DNA of 64,000 bases from Eubacteriaceae bacterium (GTDB lineage: Bacteria; Bacillota; Clostridia; Lachnospirales; Lachnospiraceae), in NCBI GenBank assembly GCA_910574915.1, contig CAJTCR010000009.1:52260-116259 (forward strand). The letters run 5' to 3'. A program made the translations under genes and the position numbers. Within the stretch, counting starts at the first letter, position 1, and every line of letters starts with the position of its first letter. Below the pieces are notes generated by a model. It did no database searches. It saw only the letters and a program-made list of their open reading frames with translations, and had not been told where the DNA came from. Of the stretch, positions 43,005 to 52,367 are shown in pieces.

Positions 43005-44360
43005 ATGAAGATATTGATTGTAGGCTGCGGCAATGTAGGCGCCGCGCTTGCAGAGCAGTTAAGCTCGGAAGGGCATGACATTACAGTGATTGATACAAGG
43101 CAGAAGCTGGTCGAAAGCGTATCCGTATCGTGCGATGCGCTTGGAATTGTCGGAAACGGCGCCAGCTTCCAGGTACAGTCAGAAGCGGGGGTAGATGAGG
43201 CAGATTTGATCGTTGCAGTGACAGGCTCTGATGAGCTGAACCTGCTGTGCTGTCTGATTGCAAAAAAATCCGGCGGATGCAACACGATCGCACGGGTCAG
43301 CAACCCAGTATACAGCGAAGAGATTGCATATATTAAAGAAGAACTGGGGCTTTCTATGATTATTAACCCGCAGCTTGCGGCAGCGCGGGAAATGGCGCGT
43401 ACGCTGAAGTTTCCGTTTGCCCAGAAAGTCGATACGTTTGCAAAAAGCCGCGTGGAGCTGGTCGTCTACCGGATCGAGGAAAACAGTATGCTTTGCGGCA
43501 TGAAGCTAAAAGAACTGCCGGCAAAGCTAAGATGCGATGTGCTGATCCCGATTGTGGAGCGCGGAGAAGAGGTCATTATCCCGGACGGTAATTTCCAGTT
43601 GCAGGCAAGGGACGACATTACGATCGTGAGCACGCAGCTTAAGATGATCGAGTTTTTTAAAAAGCTCGGCAAGCAGACGGCGGCAACGCGGGACGCCATG
43701 ATTATCGGCGGCGGCAGGACGTCTATTTATCTGGCAAAGCAGCTTTTGCAGATGGGGGTCAAGGTCAAGATTATTGAGCGGGACAGTGAACGGTGCGAAT
43801 TTTTAAACGAAATGCTGCCAAAGGCAATGATTATCTGCGCAGACGCGACGGAAAAGGATGTGCTGCTGGAAGAAGGGCTGTTAGAGACAGGGACTTTTGT
43901 GGCGAATACAAATTTTGACGAAGAAAATATTATGCTGACGCTGTTTGCCAAAAGCCTGTCCAAAGCAAAGCTGATTACGAGAGTCCACCGCGTGTCTTAT
44001 GACGATATTATTGAAAAGCTGGATCTGGGAAGCATTATTTATCCGAAATATATTACGGCAGTCAATATTATTCAGTATGTCCGTGCGATGAAAAACTCCC
44101 TCGGCAGCAATATCGAGACGATGTACCGCCTCAATGACAACCGCGTCGAAGCGCTGGAGTTTGTGATTAAAGAGCAGTCTCCGGTCGTTGGGGTGCCGCT
44201 TTCGGAGCTGAATTTAAAGAAAAACATGATTATTGGATGTATTACGCATAAAGGCAAGACGACGATCGCCAAAGGCCAGTCCGTGATCCGGGTGGGGGAT
44301 ACTGTCATCCTTATCACAACACAGACCGGGCTGCATGATATCCGGGACGTAGTAAAATAA
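43005..44360 (+). CDS. trkA: Trk potassium uptake regulatory protein TrkA
   Basis: Cytoplasmic gating subunit of the Trk potassium transporter, 451 residues, with two tandem RCK units. The first NAD-binding Rossmann motif is ILIVGCGNVGAALAEQL at the N-terminus, the second MIIGGGRTSIYLAKQL near 230; each is followed by a TrkA_C domain (VVYRIEENSMLCG... and ALEFVIKEQSPVVG...). The ATG follows GGGAG; an in-frame start six codons earlier is less likely. The channel subunit trkH follows after 15 bases. Confidence 0.95.
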   Translation: MKILIVGCGNVGAALAEQLSSEGHDITVIDTRQKLVESVSVSCDALGIVGNGASFQVQSEAGVDEADLIVAVTGSDELNLLCCLIAKKSGGCNTIARVSNPVYSEEIAYIKEELGLSMIINPQLAAAREMARTLKFPFAQKVDTFAKSRVELVVYRIEENSMLCGMKLKELPAKLRCDVLIPIVERGEEVIIPDGNFQLQARDDITIVSTQLKMIEFFKKLGKQTAATRDAMIIGGGRTSIYLAKQLLQMGVKVKIIERDSERCEFLNEMLPKAMIICADATEKDVLLEEGLLETGTFVANTNFDEENIMLTLFAKSLSKAKLITRVHRVSYDDIIEKLDLGSIIYPKYITAVNIIQYVRAMKNSLGSNIETMYRLNDNRVEALEFVIKEQSPVVGVPLSELNLKKNMIIGCITHKGKTTIAKGQSVIRVGDTVILITTQTGLHDIRDVVK

Positions 44361-44375
44361 ATATGGAGGATGGTT

Positions 44376-45854
44376 ATGAACTTTTCGGTCATTCAATATA
44401 TTCTGGGGACGGTGCTGTGCTTTGAGGGCGTATTTTTGCTTGCTCCGGCAGCAGTTGCGGCTTTTTATACGGAACGGGCAGGGCTTTATTATCTTGGTGC
44501 TGCGCTTTTTTGCTTTCTGTTCGGCTTGGTGCTGCGCCTGCGCCATCCAAAGAGCAGTGTGTTTTATTCCAGGGAAGGTTTTTTGGCGGTTACGTTTAGC
44601 TGGATTGTTTTAAGTATGGCGGGTGCCATGCCGATGTACCTGACCGGGGAATATGCTTCTTATGTAGATGCATTGTTTGATACGATATCAGGATTTACGA
44701 CGACGGGCGCAAGTGTGCTGTCCTCAGTGGAAGAATTATCGCGTGCGACGGCGTTTTGGCGTTGTTTTACGCACTGGAGCGGCGGCATGGGCGTGCTCGT
44801 GTTTATTATGGCGGTTCTGCCGCTTTCAGGCAGCTCCAATATGCACCTGATGCGCGCGGAAAGCCCGGGGCCTTCGGTCGGCAAGCTGGTGCCGAAGGTG
44901 CGCCAGACCGCGCTTATTTTATATAAGATCTACCTTTTTATTACGATCTTGCAGGTAGTGCTTTTGATGCTTGCCGGGTTGTCGCTGTACGAGGCGCTGA
45001 CCTTGTCCTTTTCGACGGTCGGGACAGGCGGCTTTGCGCTGTTAAATTCGAGCATTGCTTCTTATAGCTGGGCGGTGCAGGTAATTATTATTTTGTTTAT
45101 GCTCTTGTGTGCGCTGAACTTTAATACATATTACCTGCTTTTGATCCGCAGGCCAAAGGAAGCGCTTTTGCAGAACGCAGAGGTAAAGTGGTTTTTAATC
45201 ATTGTATTTGCATCCGCGGCAGCGATTGCCCTGAACATCCGTCATGGCTTTTCGAATCTAGCCGAAGCGTTTCATGTGTCGCTGTTTCAGGTATCGACGC
45301 TGGTCAGCAGCACAGGCTTTGCGACGGCTGATTTTAACCTGTGGCCGGAATTTTCCAAAACGATTCTCGTGCTGCTGATGTTTATGGGTGCCTGCGCAGG
45401 CAGCACCGGAGGAGGATTTAAAGTATCCAGGCTGATGATTGTCGTACGTGCGGCAGGAAACGAGCTGTTAAACATGATGCATCCAAGAAGCGTGCAGCAG
45501 GTGCATATCAATGGCAGGCGGGTGCCGGAAAATGTAGTAAAGACCGCGCTTTGCTATATGACCGCATATGTGCTGATTGTCCTTGGCTCCGTATTGTTAG
45601 TCAGTATCGACAATTTCGATATGACGACAAACTTTACCGCCGTGCTTGCGACGATGAACAATATCGGGCCTGGGCTTGGCGCCGTAGGGCCGACTGGAAA
45701 TTTCGGCGGATTCAGCGTGTTTTCCAAGTTTGTACTGATGTGTGATATGTTAATCGGGCGTCTGGAGCTGTTTCCGGTACTTGCGCTGTTTGCGCCGGGT
45801 GTCTGGAAGCTTCCTACCAGGCGCAGCAGGAAGGGTAATCGATATGACATATGA
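44376..45854 (+). CDS. trkH: Trk potassium uptake channel subunit TrkH
   Basis: Membrane channel subunit for potassium uptake, 492 residues, about ten long helices in four pore repeats. Selectivity-loop segments are seen as SGFTTTGASVLS, FSTVGTGGFAL, STLVSSTGFATADF and NNIGPGLGAVGP, each with the conserved glycine. The second ATG is taken because GGAGG abuts the first. The next gene, a response regulator, begins 11 bases before its stop, so potassium uptake genes and the two-component system are co-transcribed. Confidence 0.95.
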   Translation: MNFSVIQYILGTVLCFEGVFLLAPAAVAAFYTERAGLYYLGAALFCFLFGLVLRLRHPKSSVFYSREGFLAVTFSWIVLSMAGAMPMYLTGEYASYVDALFDTISGFTTTGASVLSSVEELSRATAFWRCFTHWSGGMGVLVFIMAVLPLSGSSNMHLMRAESPGPSVGKLVPKVRQTALILYKIYLFITILQVVLLMLAGLSLYEALTLSFSTVGTGGFALLNSSIASYSWAVQVIIILFMLLCALNFNTYYLLLIRRPKEALLQNAEVKWFLIIVFASAAAIALNIRHGFSNLAEAFHVSLFQVSTLVSSTGFATADFNLWPEFSKTILVLLMFMGACAGSTGGGFKVSRLMIVVRAAGNELLNMMHPRSVQQVHINGRRVPENVVKTALCYMTAYVLIVLGSVLLVSIDNFDMTTNFTAVLATMNNIGPGLGAVGPTGNFGGFSVFSKFVLMCDMLIGRLELFPVLALFAPGVWKLPTRRSRKGNRYDI

Positions 45855-46542
45855 GCAGAAGCAGACGATCATGATTGTAGAAGATGATGAGGATTTGGCA
45901 GAAGGCATCCGCCTGTCGCTAAACAGCAGCGCATTCTCTTTTTACCTATGCAGCACGGTTGCCGGTGCAAAGGAGCTGTTTTTAAAGCATCGCTTTGACC
46001 TTCTGATTTTGGATATCAACCTGCCTGACGGCAGCGGGCTGTCGCTGTGCAGGGATATCCGCCGCGCAAGCAGGATTCCAATCGTGCTGCTGACCGCAAA
46101 GGACATGGAGATGGACATTGTCGCAGGGCTGGAAAGCGGGGCAGACGACTATATTACAAAGCCGTTCAGCCTGATGGTGCTGCGTGCCAGAATACGCGCG
46201 CTTCTGCGCAGGGGCATGGCAGAGGAACATGCCGAATATAATGACGGCACATTTCAGTTTTATTTTGACACCATGCAGTTTTACAAAAACGGGGAGGCAG
46301 TGGAGCTCAGCAAGACAGAGCAGCGGATCTTATATATTCTAGTGAAAAATGCCGGGCAGGTATTGACAAGGGAACGGCTCTTGGAGTGGGTGTGGCCGGA
46401 AGGCACCGAATACGTGGAGGACAACGCACTGTCTGTAGGCATCCGCAGGCTGCGGGATAAGCTGGAGGATACGGCGTCAAAGCCTTGTTATATTAAGACG
46501 GTTTATGGGAAAGGGTATGTGTGGGCTGGAGTGTTCATATAA
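45844..46542 (+). CDS. OmpR-family response regulator
   Basis: Response regulator of 232 residues. Receiver domain with acidic residues in VEDDED, phospho-acceptor Asp57 (LLILDINLP) and Lys in YITKPF; winged-helix DNA-binding domain with VELSKTEQRILYILVKNAG and the recognition helix around DNALSVGIRRLRDKL. It overlaps trkH. Its likely partner kinase lies 0.8 kb downstream, after two inserted genes. The direct repeats before the ABC exporter at 48.4 kb are the best candidate target, as in BceRS/VncRS-like systems where the exporter is the regulated gene; inference. Confidence 0.93.
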   Translation: MTYEQKQTIMIVEDDEDLAEGIRLSLNSSAFSFYLCSTVAGAKELFLKHRFDLLILDINLPDGSGLSLCRDIRRASRIPIVLLTAKDMEMDIVAGLESGADDYITKPFSLMVLRARIRALLRRGMAEEHAEYNDGTFQFYFDTMQFYKNGEAVELSKTEQRILYILVKNAGQVLTRERLLEWVWPEGTEYVEDNALSVGIRRLRDKLEDTASKPCYIKTVYGKGYVWAGVFI

Positions 46543-46557
46543 GAGAAGGGAAAAAAG

Positions 46558-46815
46558 ATGGATATGGCAAGGCTGAAATTAGAAGAATTAAAGATTGGGG
46601 ATATTGTATCAGAATCAAGCCTGAGAAGCATTTATAATGTATATATTACATTGGTAGATTCTAAAATTGCAGGAGAAGATATTGTCGGGAGAATTGCATA
46701 TATTGGCACCGATTTGAATGAAGAGGCTGACAGGATTGTACAAGAAAACGATCATATCTGTGCCATTTATCATGACGCAGATGAGATAGAAGGAGAGGTT
46801 ACTTATGATGAGTAG
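46558..46815 (+). CDS. Hypothetical 85-residue acidic protein
   Basis: Not recognised. A small soluble protein with a predicted beta-rich N-terminal half (LKIGDIVSESSLRSIYNVYITL) and an acidic C-terminus (DADEIEGEVTYDE). AGAAGGGA precedes the ATG. It is more A/T-rich than the genes around it and overlaps by 11 bases the retropepsin-like gene that follows; both separate a response regulator from its kinase. It may be a partner, substrate or inhibitor of that protease; nothing proves it. Confidence 0.7.
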   Translation: MDMARLKLEELKIGDIVSESSLRSIYNVYITLVDSKIAGEDIVGRIAYIGTDLNEEADRIVQENDHICAIYHDADEIEGEVTYDE

Positions 46816-47353
46816 CAATTACCTGGTTTCTGTCTTGGAGAATCATTGTTTTTACGTAAAATCAGAAATCTGTCTGCATGGAAAGGTGATTCATAATCGT
46901 TTTAAATTGGATACAGGCTGTGCTTATTCAACAATTCCGTTCAGGGTGCTGTATAATGTGTCACACAATACAGCTTTGCAGTATAAGCAGATTGCAATTA
47001 CATCAAACTTAAAGTTTCAAAGAAGTTATGGGGTAAGTGATACTGAACAGACGAAGCAACGAGATAAGGAGCTTATTGCAGATCACAGGTTGTTAGAATG
47101 TTCAGCTTTAAAATTTATACATAAAAATATTCCGATGGTTTTGAATGGCTATGCACTTATGCATGATATAGCCGTAAATTATGATAGGACGAGCAATATC
47201 TTAATAGGGATGGATATTCTCAAAGATTTTGATTTTCATTGTGGAAAAAGTGAAGAGAATGGAAAATATATATTTTTAGGATGCTTAAAAGAGAAAATTA
47301 ACCAGGACTATTTTGATACATTGTATCAGCATTTTGGTTATAAAAAAGTTTAA
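46805..47353 (+). CDS. Retropepsin-like aspartic protease
   Basis: Protein of 182 residues (start may be the second ATG, one codon later). It carries the single-chain half-site of clan AA proteases: FKLDTGCAYSTIP (Asp36-Thr37-Gly38) preceded by a beta hairpin, and the later ILIGMDILKDFDFH, which matches the second conserved element of this fold. Such proteins dimerise to form an active site. No signal peptide or membrane helix, so it would act in the cytoplasm. It overlaps the 85-residue gene, is A/T-rich, and stands between a response regulator and its kinase, which suggests recent insertion. Target unknown. Confidence 0.72.
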   Translation: MMSSNYLVSVLENHCFYVKSEICLHGKVIHNRFKLDTGCAYSTIPFRVLYNVSHNTALQYKQIAITSNLKFQRSYGVSDTEQTKQRDKELIADHRLLECSALKFIHKNIPMVLNGYALMHDIAVNYDRTSNILIGMDILKDFDFHCGKSEENGKYIFLGCLKEKINQDYFDTLYQHFGYKKV

Positions 47354-47371
47354 TTACAACAGGAGACGTTT

Positions 47372-48319
47372 ATGCATCCATACATCCTATCTATTACCGC
47401 TTTTACTATAATCTGCGCCCTTTTTGGCATTGCTGTAAAGCGTTATTACGAGGCGAAAGCAGAAAAAACATACCAGAACCTGCTGCAAATTCTTGACCAG
47501 GCATTGCAGGGAGGCACGTTTGAAAACGTATACGACGAATCGATGGACGCGGCAGTTACAGCGCGTCTGAACAGGCTTGTGCACATCGCGCGCACGCACA
47601 GGCAGAGCGCCGAAAAAGAACGTGATACGATCAAAGCTCTGATCTCGGATATTTCCCACCAGGTCAGGACGCCGCTTACCAATATTATGCTGTATACAGG
47701 GCTGTTAAGGGAGCAGCCGCTTTGTGACAGCGCGCTGCACCTTGTCAATAAGCTAGAGAAGCAGTCTGTGAAATTGGATTTTTTTATGAAGGAGCTTGTC
47801 AAATCTTCTTATGCGGAGCAGGAGATGATTGCGATCCGCCCGCAGCGGACAGATACGGCAGAGATCATACGTACAGCCTGCCAGGCGGCGGAGCTTGCGG
47901 CGATGAAAAAGCAGATTTCGATTGATACAGATTTGCTGGCGGCGGAAGGGGTTTTTTGTTATGCGGATCAAAAATGGACGGTAGAGGCTACGGCAAATGT
48001 ACTGGAAAATGCCGTAAAATATTCGCCCAAGCAATCGGTGATCCGGGTGTCGGCGCTTTTATATGAGTCTTTTGTATGCATCCAGGTAAAAGATGAGGGC
48101 ATTGGAATCCGCGAGGAGGAGCAGGGACTGGTTTTTGGACGTTTTTATCGTTCTGAGGATGTGAAGGAGACGGAAGGCTATGGCATCGGGCTGTACCTTG
48201 TCAGAGAGGTGCTGCGCAAGCAGGGCGGATTTGCAAGAATACGGTCGGACTATGGTAAGGGGACGGCGGTACAGTTGTTTTTGTCAAGAGTTTATAAACC
48301 AGGGGAAACAGGCTGTTAA
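47372..48319 (+). CDS. Sensor histidine kinase with minimal sensor
   Basis: Membrane kinase of 315 residues. It has one N-terminal helix (about 4-22) and practically no extracellular loop, as in kinases that sense through a partner exporter. The dimerisation domain has His96 in ISHQVRTPLTN; ATP-binding boxes are NVLENAVKYSP, KDEGIGI, FGRFYRSE and GYGIGLYLVREV. GGAGA precedes the ATG. The closest regulator is the OmpR-type gene 0.8 kb upstream; a terminator follows and then the ABC exporter. Confidence 0.92.
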   Translation: MHPYILSITAFTIICALFGIAVKRYYEAKAEKTYQNLLQILDQALQGGTFENVYDESMDAAVTARLNRLVHIARTHRQSAEKERDTIKALISDISHQVRTPLTNIMLYTGLLREQPLCDSALHLVNKLEKQSVKLDFFMKELVKSSYAEQEMIAIRPQRTDTAEIIRTACQAAELAAMKKQISIDTDLLAAEGVFCYADQKWTVEATANVLENAVKYSPKQSVIRVSALLYESFVCIQVKDEGIGIREEEQGLVFGRFYRSEDVKETEGYGIGLYLVREVLRKQGGFARIRSDYGKGTAVQLFLSRVYKPGETGC

Positions 48320-48345
48320 GTAGCAGGTACTTAGCAGCTTTTTTT
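48312..48345 (+). terminator. Rho-independent terminator after the kinase gene
   Basis: GCTGttAAGTA pairs with TACTTagCAGC and is followed by seven T. It separates the potassium/two-component operon from the ABC exporter. Confidence 0.75.
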
Positions 48346-48352
48346 ATGCTAA

Positions 48353-48412
48353 ATTGTGTCGAAATTGTCATGTTTGGGAAAGATTTGAGTAAGAAGCGTC
48401 TGTTACGATACT
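48353..48412 (+). promoter_or_regulatory. Direct-repeat operator and promoter of the ABC exporter
   Basis: ATTGTGTC and ATTGTCAT start 11 bases apart, the spacing used by OmpR-type regulators, and lie upstream of TTGAGT and GATACT (16-base spacer). The upstream response regulator is the likely ligand; inference. Confidence 0.45.
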
Positions 48413-48428
48413 GTCAGGAGGTGTATAT

Positions 48429-49130
48429 ATGAATATTTTAGCAACAGAAAATCTGAAAAAGTATTACGGAAGCGGACAGACACAGGTAAAGGCGCTGGAC
48501 GGCGTGACCTTTTCTGTCAAAAGCGGTACATTTACAGCCATTGTGGGGACGTCGGGCAGCGGCAAATCGACGCTTTTGCATATGCTTGGCGGGCTGGATA
48601 CGCCTACATCCGGTAGGGTGATCGTAGGCGGCAGGGATCTTTCCGGCATGACAAAAGACGAGCTGACAATTTTCAGGCGCAGGAACATCGGGTTTGTGTT
48701 TCAAAATTATAACCTGCTGCCGTTAATGAATGTCTGGGAAAATGTTGTGCTTCCCATCCGGTTAGACGGCTTGCGGCCAGACCGCAGGTTTGTCGAAGGG
48801 CTGTTAGAGATGCTTGGCATGGGAGAGAAAAAATACGCAATGCCCGGCGAGCTTTCCGGCGGCCAGCAGCAGAGAGTCGCGCTGGCAAGGGCGCTGGCGG
48901 CAAAGCCTGCGATTATTCTTGCCGATGAGCCGACGGGAAACCTGGACAGCCGTACCGGACAGGATGTGGCGGGGCTGATCCGCACGAGCAGCGAACGGCT
49001 GTCGCAGACAGTCGTTATGATTACGCATAATGAGGAAATTGCACAGATGGCAGGCAGGATTATACGGATCGAAGACGGAAAGATCGTATCGCAAGCGGCG
49101 GCTTTTCGCACGCAGGAGGAGGCACAATGA
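48429..49130 (+). CDS. ABC exporter ATP-binding protein (LolD/BceA class)
   Basis: ATPase of an FtsX-type exporter, 233 residues. Walker A is [10 protein letters not shown]-loop in [10 protein letters not shown], signature LSGGQQQR, Walker [12 protein letters not shown] and switch His in MITHNEE. This subgroup drives MacB/BceAB-like systems that expel or sense antimicrobial peptides, or transport lipids. Its stop overlaps the permease start by four bases (ATGA). AGGAGG precedes the ATG. Regulation by the preceding two-component system is likely from position and repeats. Confidence 0.94.
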   Translation: MNILATENLKKYYGSGQTQVKALDGVTFSVKSGTFTAIVGTSGSGKSTLLHMLGGLDTPTSGRVIVGGRDLSGMTKDELTIFRRRNIGFVFQNYNLLPLMNVWENVVLPIRLDGLRPDRRFVEGLLEMLGMGEKKYAMPGELSGGQQQRVALARALAAKPAIILADEPTGNLDSRTGQDVAGLIRTSSERLSQTVVMITHNEEIAQMAGRIIRIEDGKIVSQAAAFRTQEEAQ

Positions 49131-51637
49131 AAGTAAAAAATACGCAGGTTGTGCGCGAGATTGCCTGGACGGCTTACCGTGCCGAGAAAAAACGTGGTGT
49201 GCTGTCGATTTTTGCAGTCGCGATGGCTTCTTTTTTCATTGCGGTTATGGCCGCGGCGGGTACAAGCTACTGGCAGACACTGACCGAGCGGCAGCTACGA
49301 ATGCAGGGGATTGATTATGATATCTCGCTTGGCGAGCCAAGACAGGATCAGGTAGAAACAGTACGTGCGATGGACAGTGTAAAGTATGCAGGCATAAAGG
49401 TCGCATGTATGGAAGTGGAGCAGTATCAGGATACAGCCATCGACGGGGCGGAATTTTACTGGCTGGATGAAATATGCTGGGAAAAACAGGTGATTCCTGC
49501 GCTGGAAGCGTATGAGGGGCATTATCCGCAGCAAGAAGAAGAGCTGATGTTAAGCATGGCAATGCTTCATGCCATGCACATCGAGCAGCCGCGCATCGGC
49601 ATGAAGCTTGCGTTTACATACCATACGATGACGAAGGATTATCCAGGCACGCAGGTAAGGGAATTTACACTCAGCGGCTGGTTTTTAGACTATACGGGGA
49701 AAGAAAAAGGATATGTTTCCAAAGCGTTTTTTGATTCTACAGGTGTGAAACAGACGGATTTCGAGCTTGGTTCGCTTACTATCACGCTTTCTAATCCGCT
49801 GTATTTTCCAAAAGACATTGCGGCTATGAACGAAGCCATAGGCATTGAAGGTTCCCAGACGATCGAAGCAGATCATGACGCTGTTCCCCGTTTTTGCAAG
49901 GTGGCAGCTTCTATGGCGGCGATGCTTTTGATGGTGCTTGCAAGCGCCTATTTGTTTATCTACAATACGATGTACCTGTCTATATCGAAAAATATCCGTT
50001 ATTACGGGCAGCTTAAAACGATCGGCATGACCAGCGCGCAGCTAAAAGGCATTGTATACAGGCAGGCGCTGTTTTCAGCTATACCAGGCATTGCGCTTGG
50101 GCTTTTGAGCGCCGCTTTTGTATCCAAAACCGCAGTGCCTAAAATACTTGCCGGGCTTGGCGGTGCGGATGAAGCATTGATTGTCCCGGTGGCTTTGCCG
50201 GCATTGATAGCCGCAGGCGTATTTGCGCTGCTGGTCAATCTGGCAAGCTGCCGGAAGCCTGCGTGTATGGCGGGAAACTGTTCGCCAATCGAGGCAATGC
50301 GCTACCAGCCTGGCGTACCAAGACGAACCATGCGCAGACAGGAAGCATTCAGCCTGCCGCGTATGGCGTTTTGGAACCTGTTTCGGGACAAAAAGCAGGC
50401 TGCGGTTATTTTTTTGTCTTTTGTGGTTGCACTGTCCGTCTTTTTTTCGGTGAACGTAATCATATCTGCCAACGACACAAAGCGCATTCTAAACAGCCTG
50501 ACCGACTATGACATCCAGTTTTTAAACCAGACGATGCTGCGCAATGAAAAGCAGGTCTTTACCGAAGAAAAGCTGGCTGCGCTCTCTGCGGTTGACGGGG
50601 TGAAAACGATCCGTAAAGTAGCTACCTCAAACGCCGTCATACCATACCAGGAAGAGGTGTTCGGGGAATATTACCGTGCACTGTATGCATCTGTATACAG
50701 TCCTGGCAGCTATGAGGAAGATATGAAAAAGTACAAAGAGGACGAAAACAGCGATATGGCAAAGCTTCTTTTTGGCACACGGCTGGTCGCCATTGATGCC
50801 GAAGGCTTTCGCCAGTTCAATGAACGGCTCGGCCAGCCGCTTGACGAAAAAGCATTTGAACGGGGTGAATTTGCAGTAACGGTCGAGCAGGTATTTGTAT
50901 CCGGCGATTTTGATCTGGCTGGGAAAACCGTACGTTTTCGTCTGCCGCAGGGAGTATCGCCGGACACCGAGTACAGCATTCCGATTGCGGCGGTCGGTTC
51001 CGTCAGCGCTTCGCCATATTATTTCTCAGGAGGCTATACACCGGCTATTATCGTGAGCGAGAACTTTGCGAAAAAGCTGCTTGGGGAGCTTACAGCAGAG
51101 TTGATTGAGGTGGACTACGTCCAGCCGTTTGACCAGGCGGCAGAAACAGCGGTCAAGGCAGTGTTTGCAGATCAAAAAAAGGTGACGTCCAGATCCAAGC
51201 TAGACCGATATGCGTCGATGTATGAAAATGAACGAAAAATCAAAATGCTTGGCTTAAGCATCGCAGGCGTTATTGCAGTGCTTGCTCTATGCAACTACCT
51301 TAACGTAACCGCAGCAGGCGTCCAAAACCGCGCCAAAGAATTTGCAACGCTTGAAAGCATCGGCATGACAACAAAGCAGATTTACACCGTGCTGTGCATT
51401 GAAGGCGCCTGCTACGGCATATTTTCAGCAGTGGCATCGTTTGCCGTCGGTATTCCGTTCAGCCACTTTGTATACGATGGGCTGTTAGCCTACAGCGCCC
51501 CATATGCGGTTCCGGTTAAAAGTAATTTCCTTTTGTATACGGCAGCCGTCGCCTTGTGCATGGCTGTGCCGGTTATGATCTATCAAAGGACGCAGAGGGT
51601 GAGTGTAATTGAACGGATGTATCGGGGAGAGGAGTAA
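49127..51637 (+). CDS. FtsX-family ABC exporter permease
   Basis: Large permease of 836 residues with two FtsX domains. The first helix is at about 22-45; helices near 270-290, 315-340 and 355-375 form the first FtsX block ([20 protein letters not shown] is the typical coupling segment). A second half starts near 430 with a helix, a 290-residue extracellular domain, and a final block with [18 protein letters not shown] and two or three helices. It has the usual length for VEX/BceB-like permeases. It is translated with the ATPase as one unit. Substrate unknown. Confidence 0.92.
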   Translation: MKVKNTQVVREIAWTAYRAEKKRGVLSIFAVAMASFFIAVMAAAGTSYWQTLTERQLRMQGIDYDISLGEPRQDQVETVRAMDSVKYAGIKVACMEVEQYQDTAIDGAEFYWLDEICWEKQVIPALEAYEGHYPQQEEELMLSMAMLHAMHIEQPRIGMKLAFTYHTMTKDYPGTQVREFTLSGWFLDYTGKEKGYVSKAFFDSTGVKQTDFELGSLTITLSNPLYFPKDIAAMNEAIGIEGSQTIEADHDAVPRFCKVAASMAAMLLMVLASAYLFIYNTMYLSISKNIRYYGQLKTIGMTSAQLKGIVYRQALFSAIPGIALGLLSAAFVSKTAVPKILAGLGGADEALIVPVALPALIAAGVFALLVNLASCRKPACMAGNCSPIEAMRYQPGVPRRTMRRQEAFSLPRMAFWNLFRDKKQAAVIFLSFVVALSVFFSVNVIISANDTKRILNSLTDYDIQFLNQTMLRNEKQVFTEEKLAALSAVDGVKTIRKVATSNAVIPYQEEVFGEYYRALYASVYSPGSYEEDMKKYKEDENSDMAKLLFGTRLVAIDAEGFRQFNERLGQPLDEKAFERGEFAVTVEQVFVSGDFDLAGKTVRFRLPQGVSPDTEYSIPIAAVGSVSASPYYFSGGYTPAIIVSENFAKKLLGELTAELIEVDYVQPFDQAAETAVKAVFADQKKVTSRSKLDRYASMYENERKIKMLGLSIAGVIAVLALCNYLNVTAAGVQNRAKEFATLESIGMTTKQIYTVLCIEGACYGIFSAVASFAVGIPFSHFVYDGLLAYSAPYAVPVKSNFLLYTAAVALCMAVPVMIYQRTQRVSVIERMYRGEE

Positions 51638-51743
51638 GTTTTCCTGAAAAAGTCAGTCAAAACACAAAACCAGCCAAATCTTATCAGAATAAAAATACAA
51701 AATTCAGCATAAAATAGACTTCACAGAAAGTTCACAAAAATTA

Positions 51744-51770
51744 TTAGCACTCACTATTGACGAGTGCTAA
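51744..51770 (+). promoter_or_regulatory. CIRCE operator (HrcA site)
   Basis: TTAGCACTC, nine bases, GAGTGCTAA: a perfect match to the CIRCE inverted repeat bound by the HrcA repressor. It lies about 80 bases before the Hsp20 gene. Confidence 0.95.
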
Positions 51771-51785
51771 TAAAAGTGTTATAAC
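51757..51785 (+). promoter_or_regulatory. Heat-shock promoter overlapping CIRCE
   Basis: TTGACG and TATAAC with a 17-base spacer; the -35 box lies inside the CIRCE element, so HrcA binding would block polymerase. Confidence 0.7.
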
Positions 51786-51849
51786 ATTATTGTAAACAAA
51801 AACACAACAGGAGGCGCGAAAGCCGGATTAAGAAATGGAGGACTGACCT

Positions 51850-52293
51850 ATGTTAATGCCTAGTATTTTTGGAGAAAACTTATTTGATGAATTTTTCAAT
51901 GATTTTACCCGTCCGTCTAAATCGCTGATGGGATATCAAACACCAACGAGCAACGTCATGCGGACAGACATCAAAGAGCTGTCAAACGGATATGAGCTGG
52001 ATATCGACCTGCCGGGATTTAAGAAGTCGGATGTGCAGGCACAGCTAAAGGAAGGCTATCTGACAATCAGCGCATCGACGAGCAAAGAGGAAGGAGATAA
52101 AGACAAGGATGGAAAATATCTCCGCCGGGAGAGATATTACGGCTCTTGCAGCAGAAGCTTTTATGTTGGCGAGGCGGTTACACAGGAGGATATTAAAGCC
52201 AGATTTGAGGATGGCATTTTAAAGGTAACTGTCCCGAAAAAGGAAGCAAAGCCAGAAGTAGAAGAAAGCAAATATATTGCGATAGAAGGATAA
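51850..52293 (+). CDS. Hsp20/alpha-crystallin small heat-shock protein
   Basis: ATP-independent holdase chaperone that binds unfolding proteins in the cytoplasm, 147 residues. The N-terminal arm (MPSIFGENLFDEFFNDF) is followed by an alpha-crystallin domain of about 38-140 with YELDIDLPGFKKSDV and the closing FEDGILKVTVPKKE, which contains the conserved GxLxVxxP-type motif. GGAGG precedes the ATG. Expression is under HrcA through the perfect CIRCE site. A 16-bp hairpin follows the stop. Confidence 0.95.
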   Translation: MLMPSIFGENLFDEFFNDFTRPSKSLMGYQTPTSNVMRTDIKELSNGYELDIDLPGFKKSDVQAQLKEGYLTISASTSKEEGDKDKDGKYLRRERYYGSCSRSFYVGEAVTQEDIKARFEDGILKVTVPKKEAKPEVEESKYIAIEG

Positions 52294-52313
52294 TGAACAG
52301 CCGGCCTGTTTTA

Positions 52314-52346
52314 AGAAGGCTTTTGGAAAATTTCCAAAAGCCTTCT
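52314..52346. terminator. Hairpin between Hsp20 and the convergent anti-sigma gene
   Basis: Perfect 16-base inverted arms (AGAAGGCTTTTGGAAA and its complement). There is no long T-run, but A/T-rich flanks on both sides and the convergent setting suggest a shared terminator. Confidence 0.5.
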
Positions 52347-52367
52347 ATACAAAACGAAAAAGACGGA

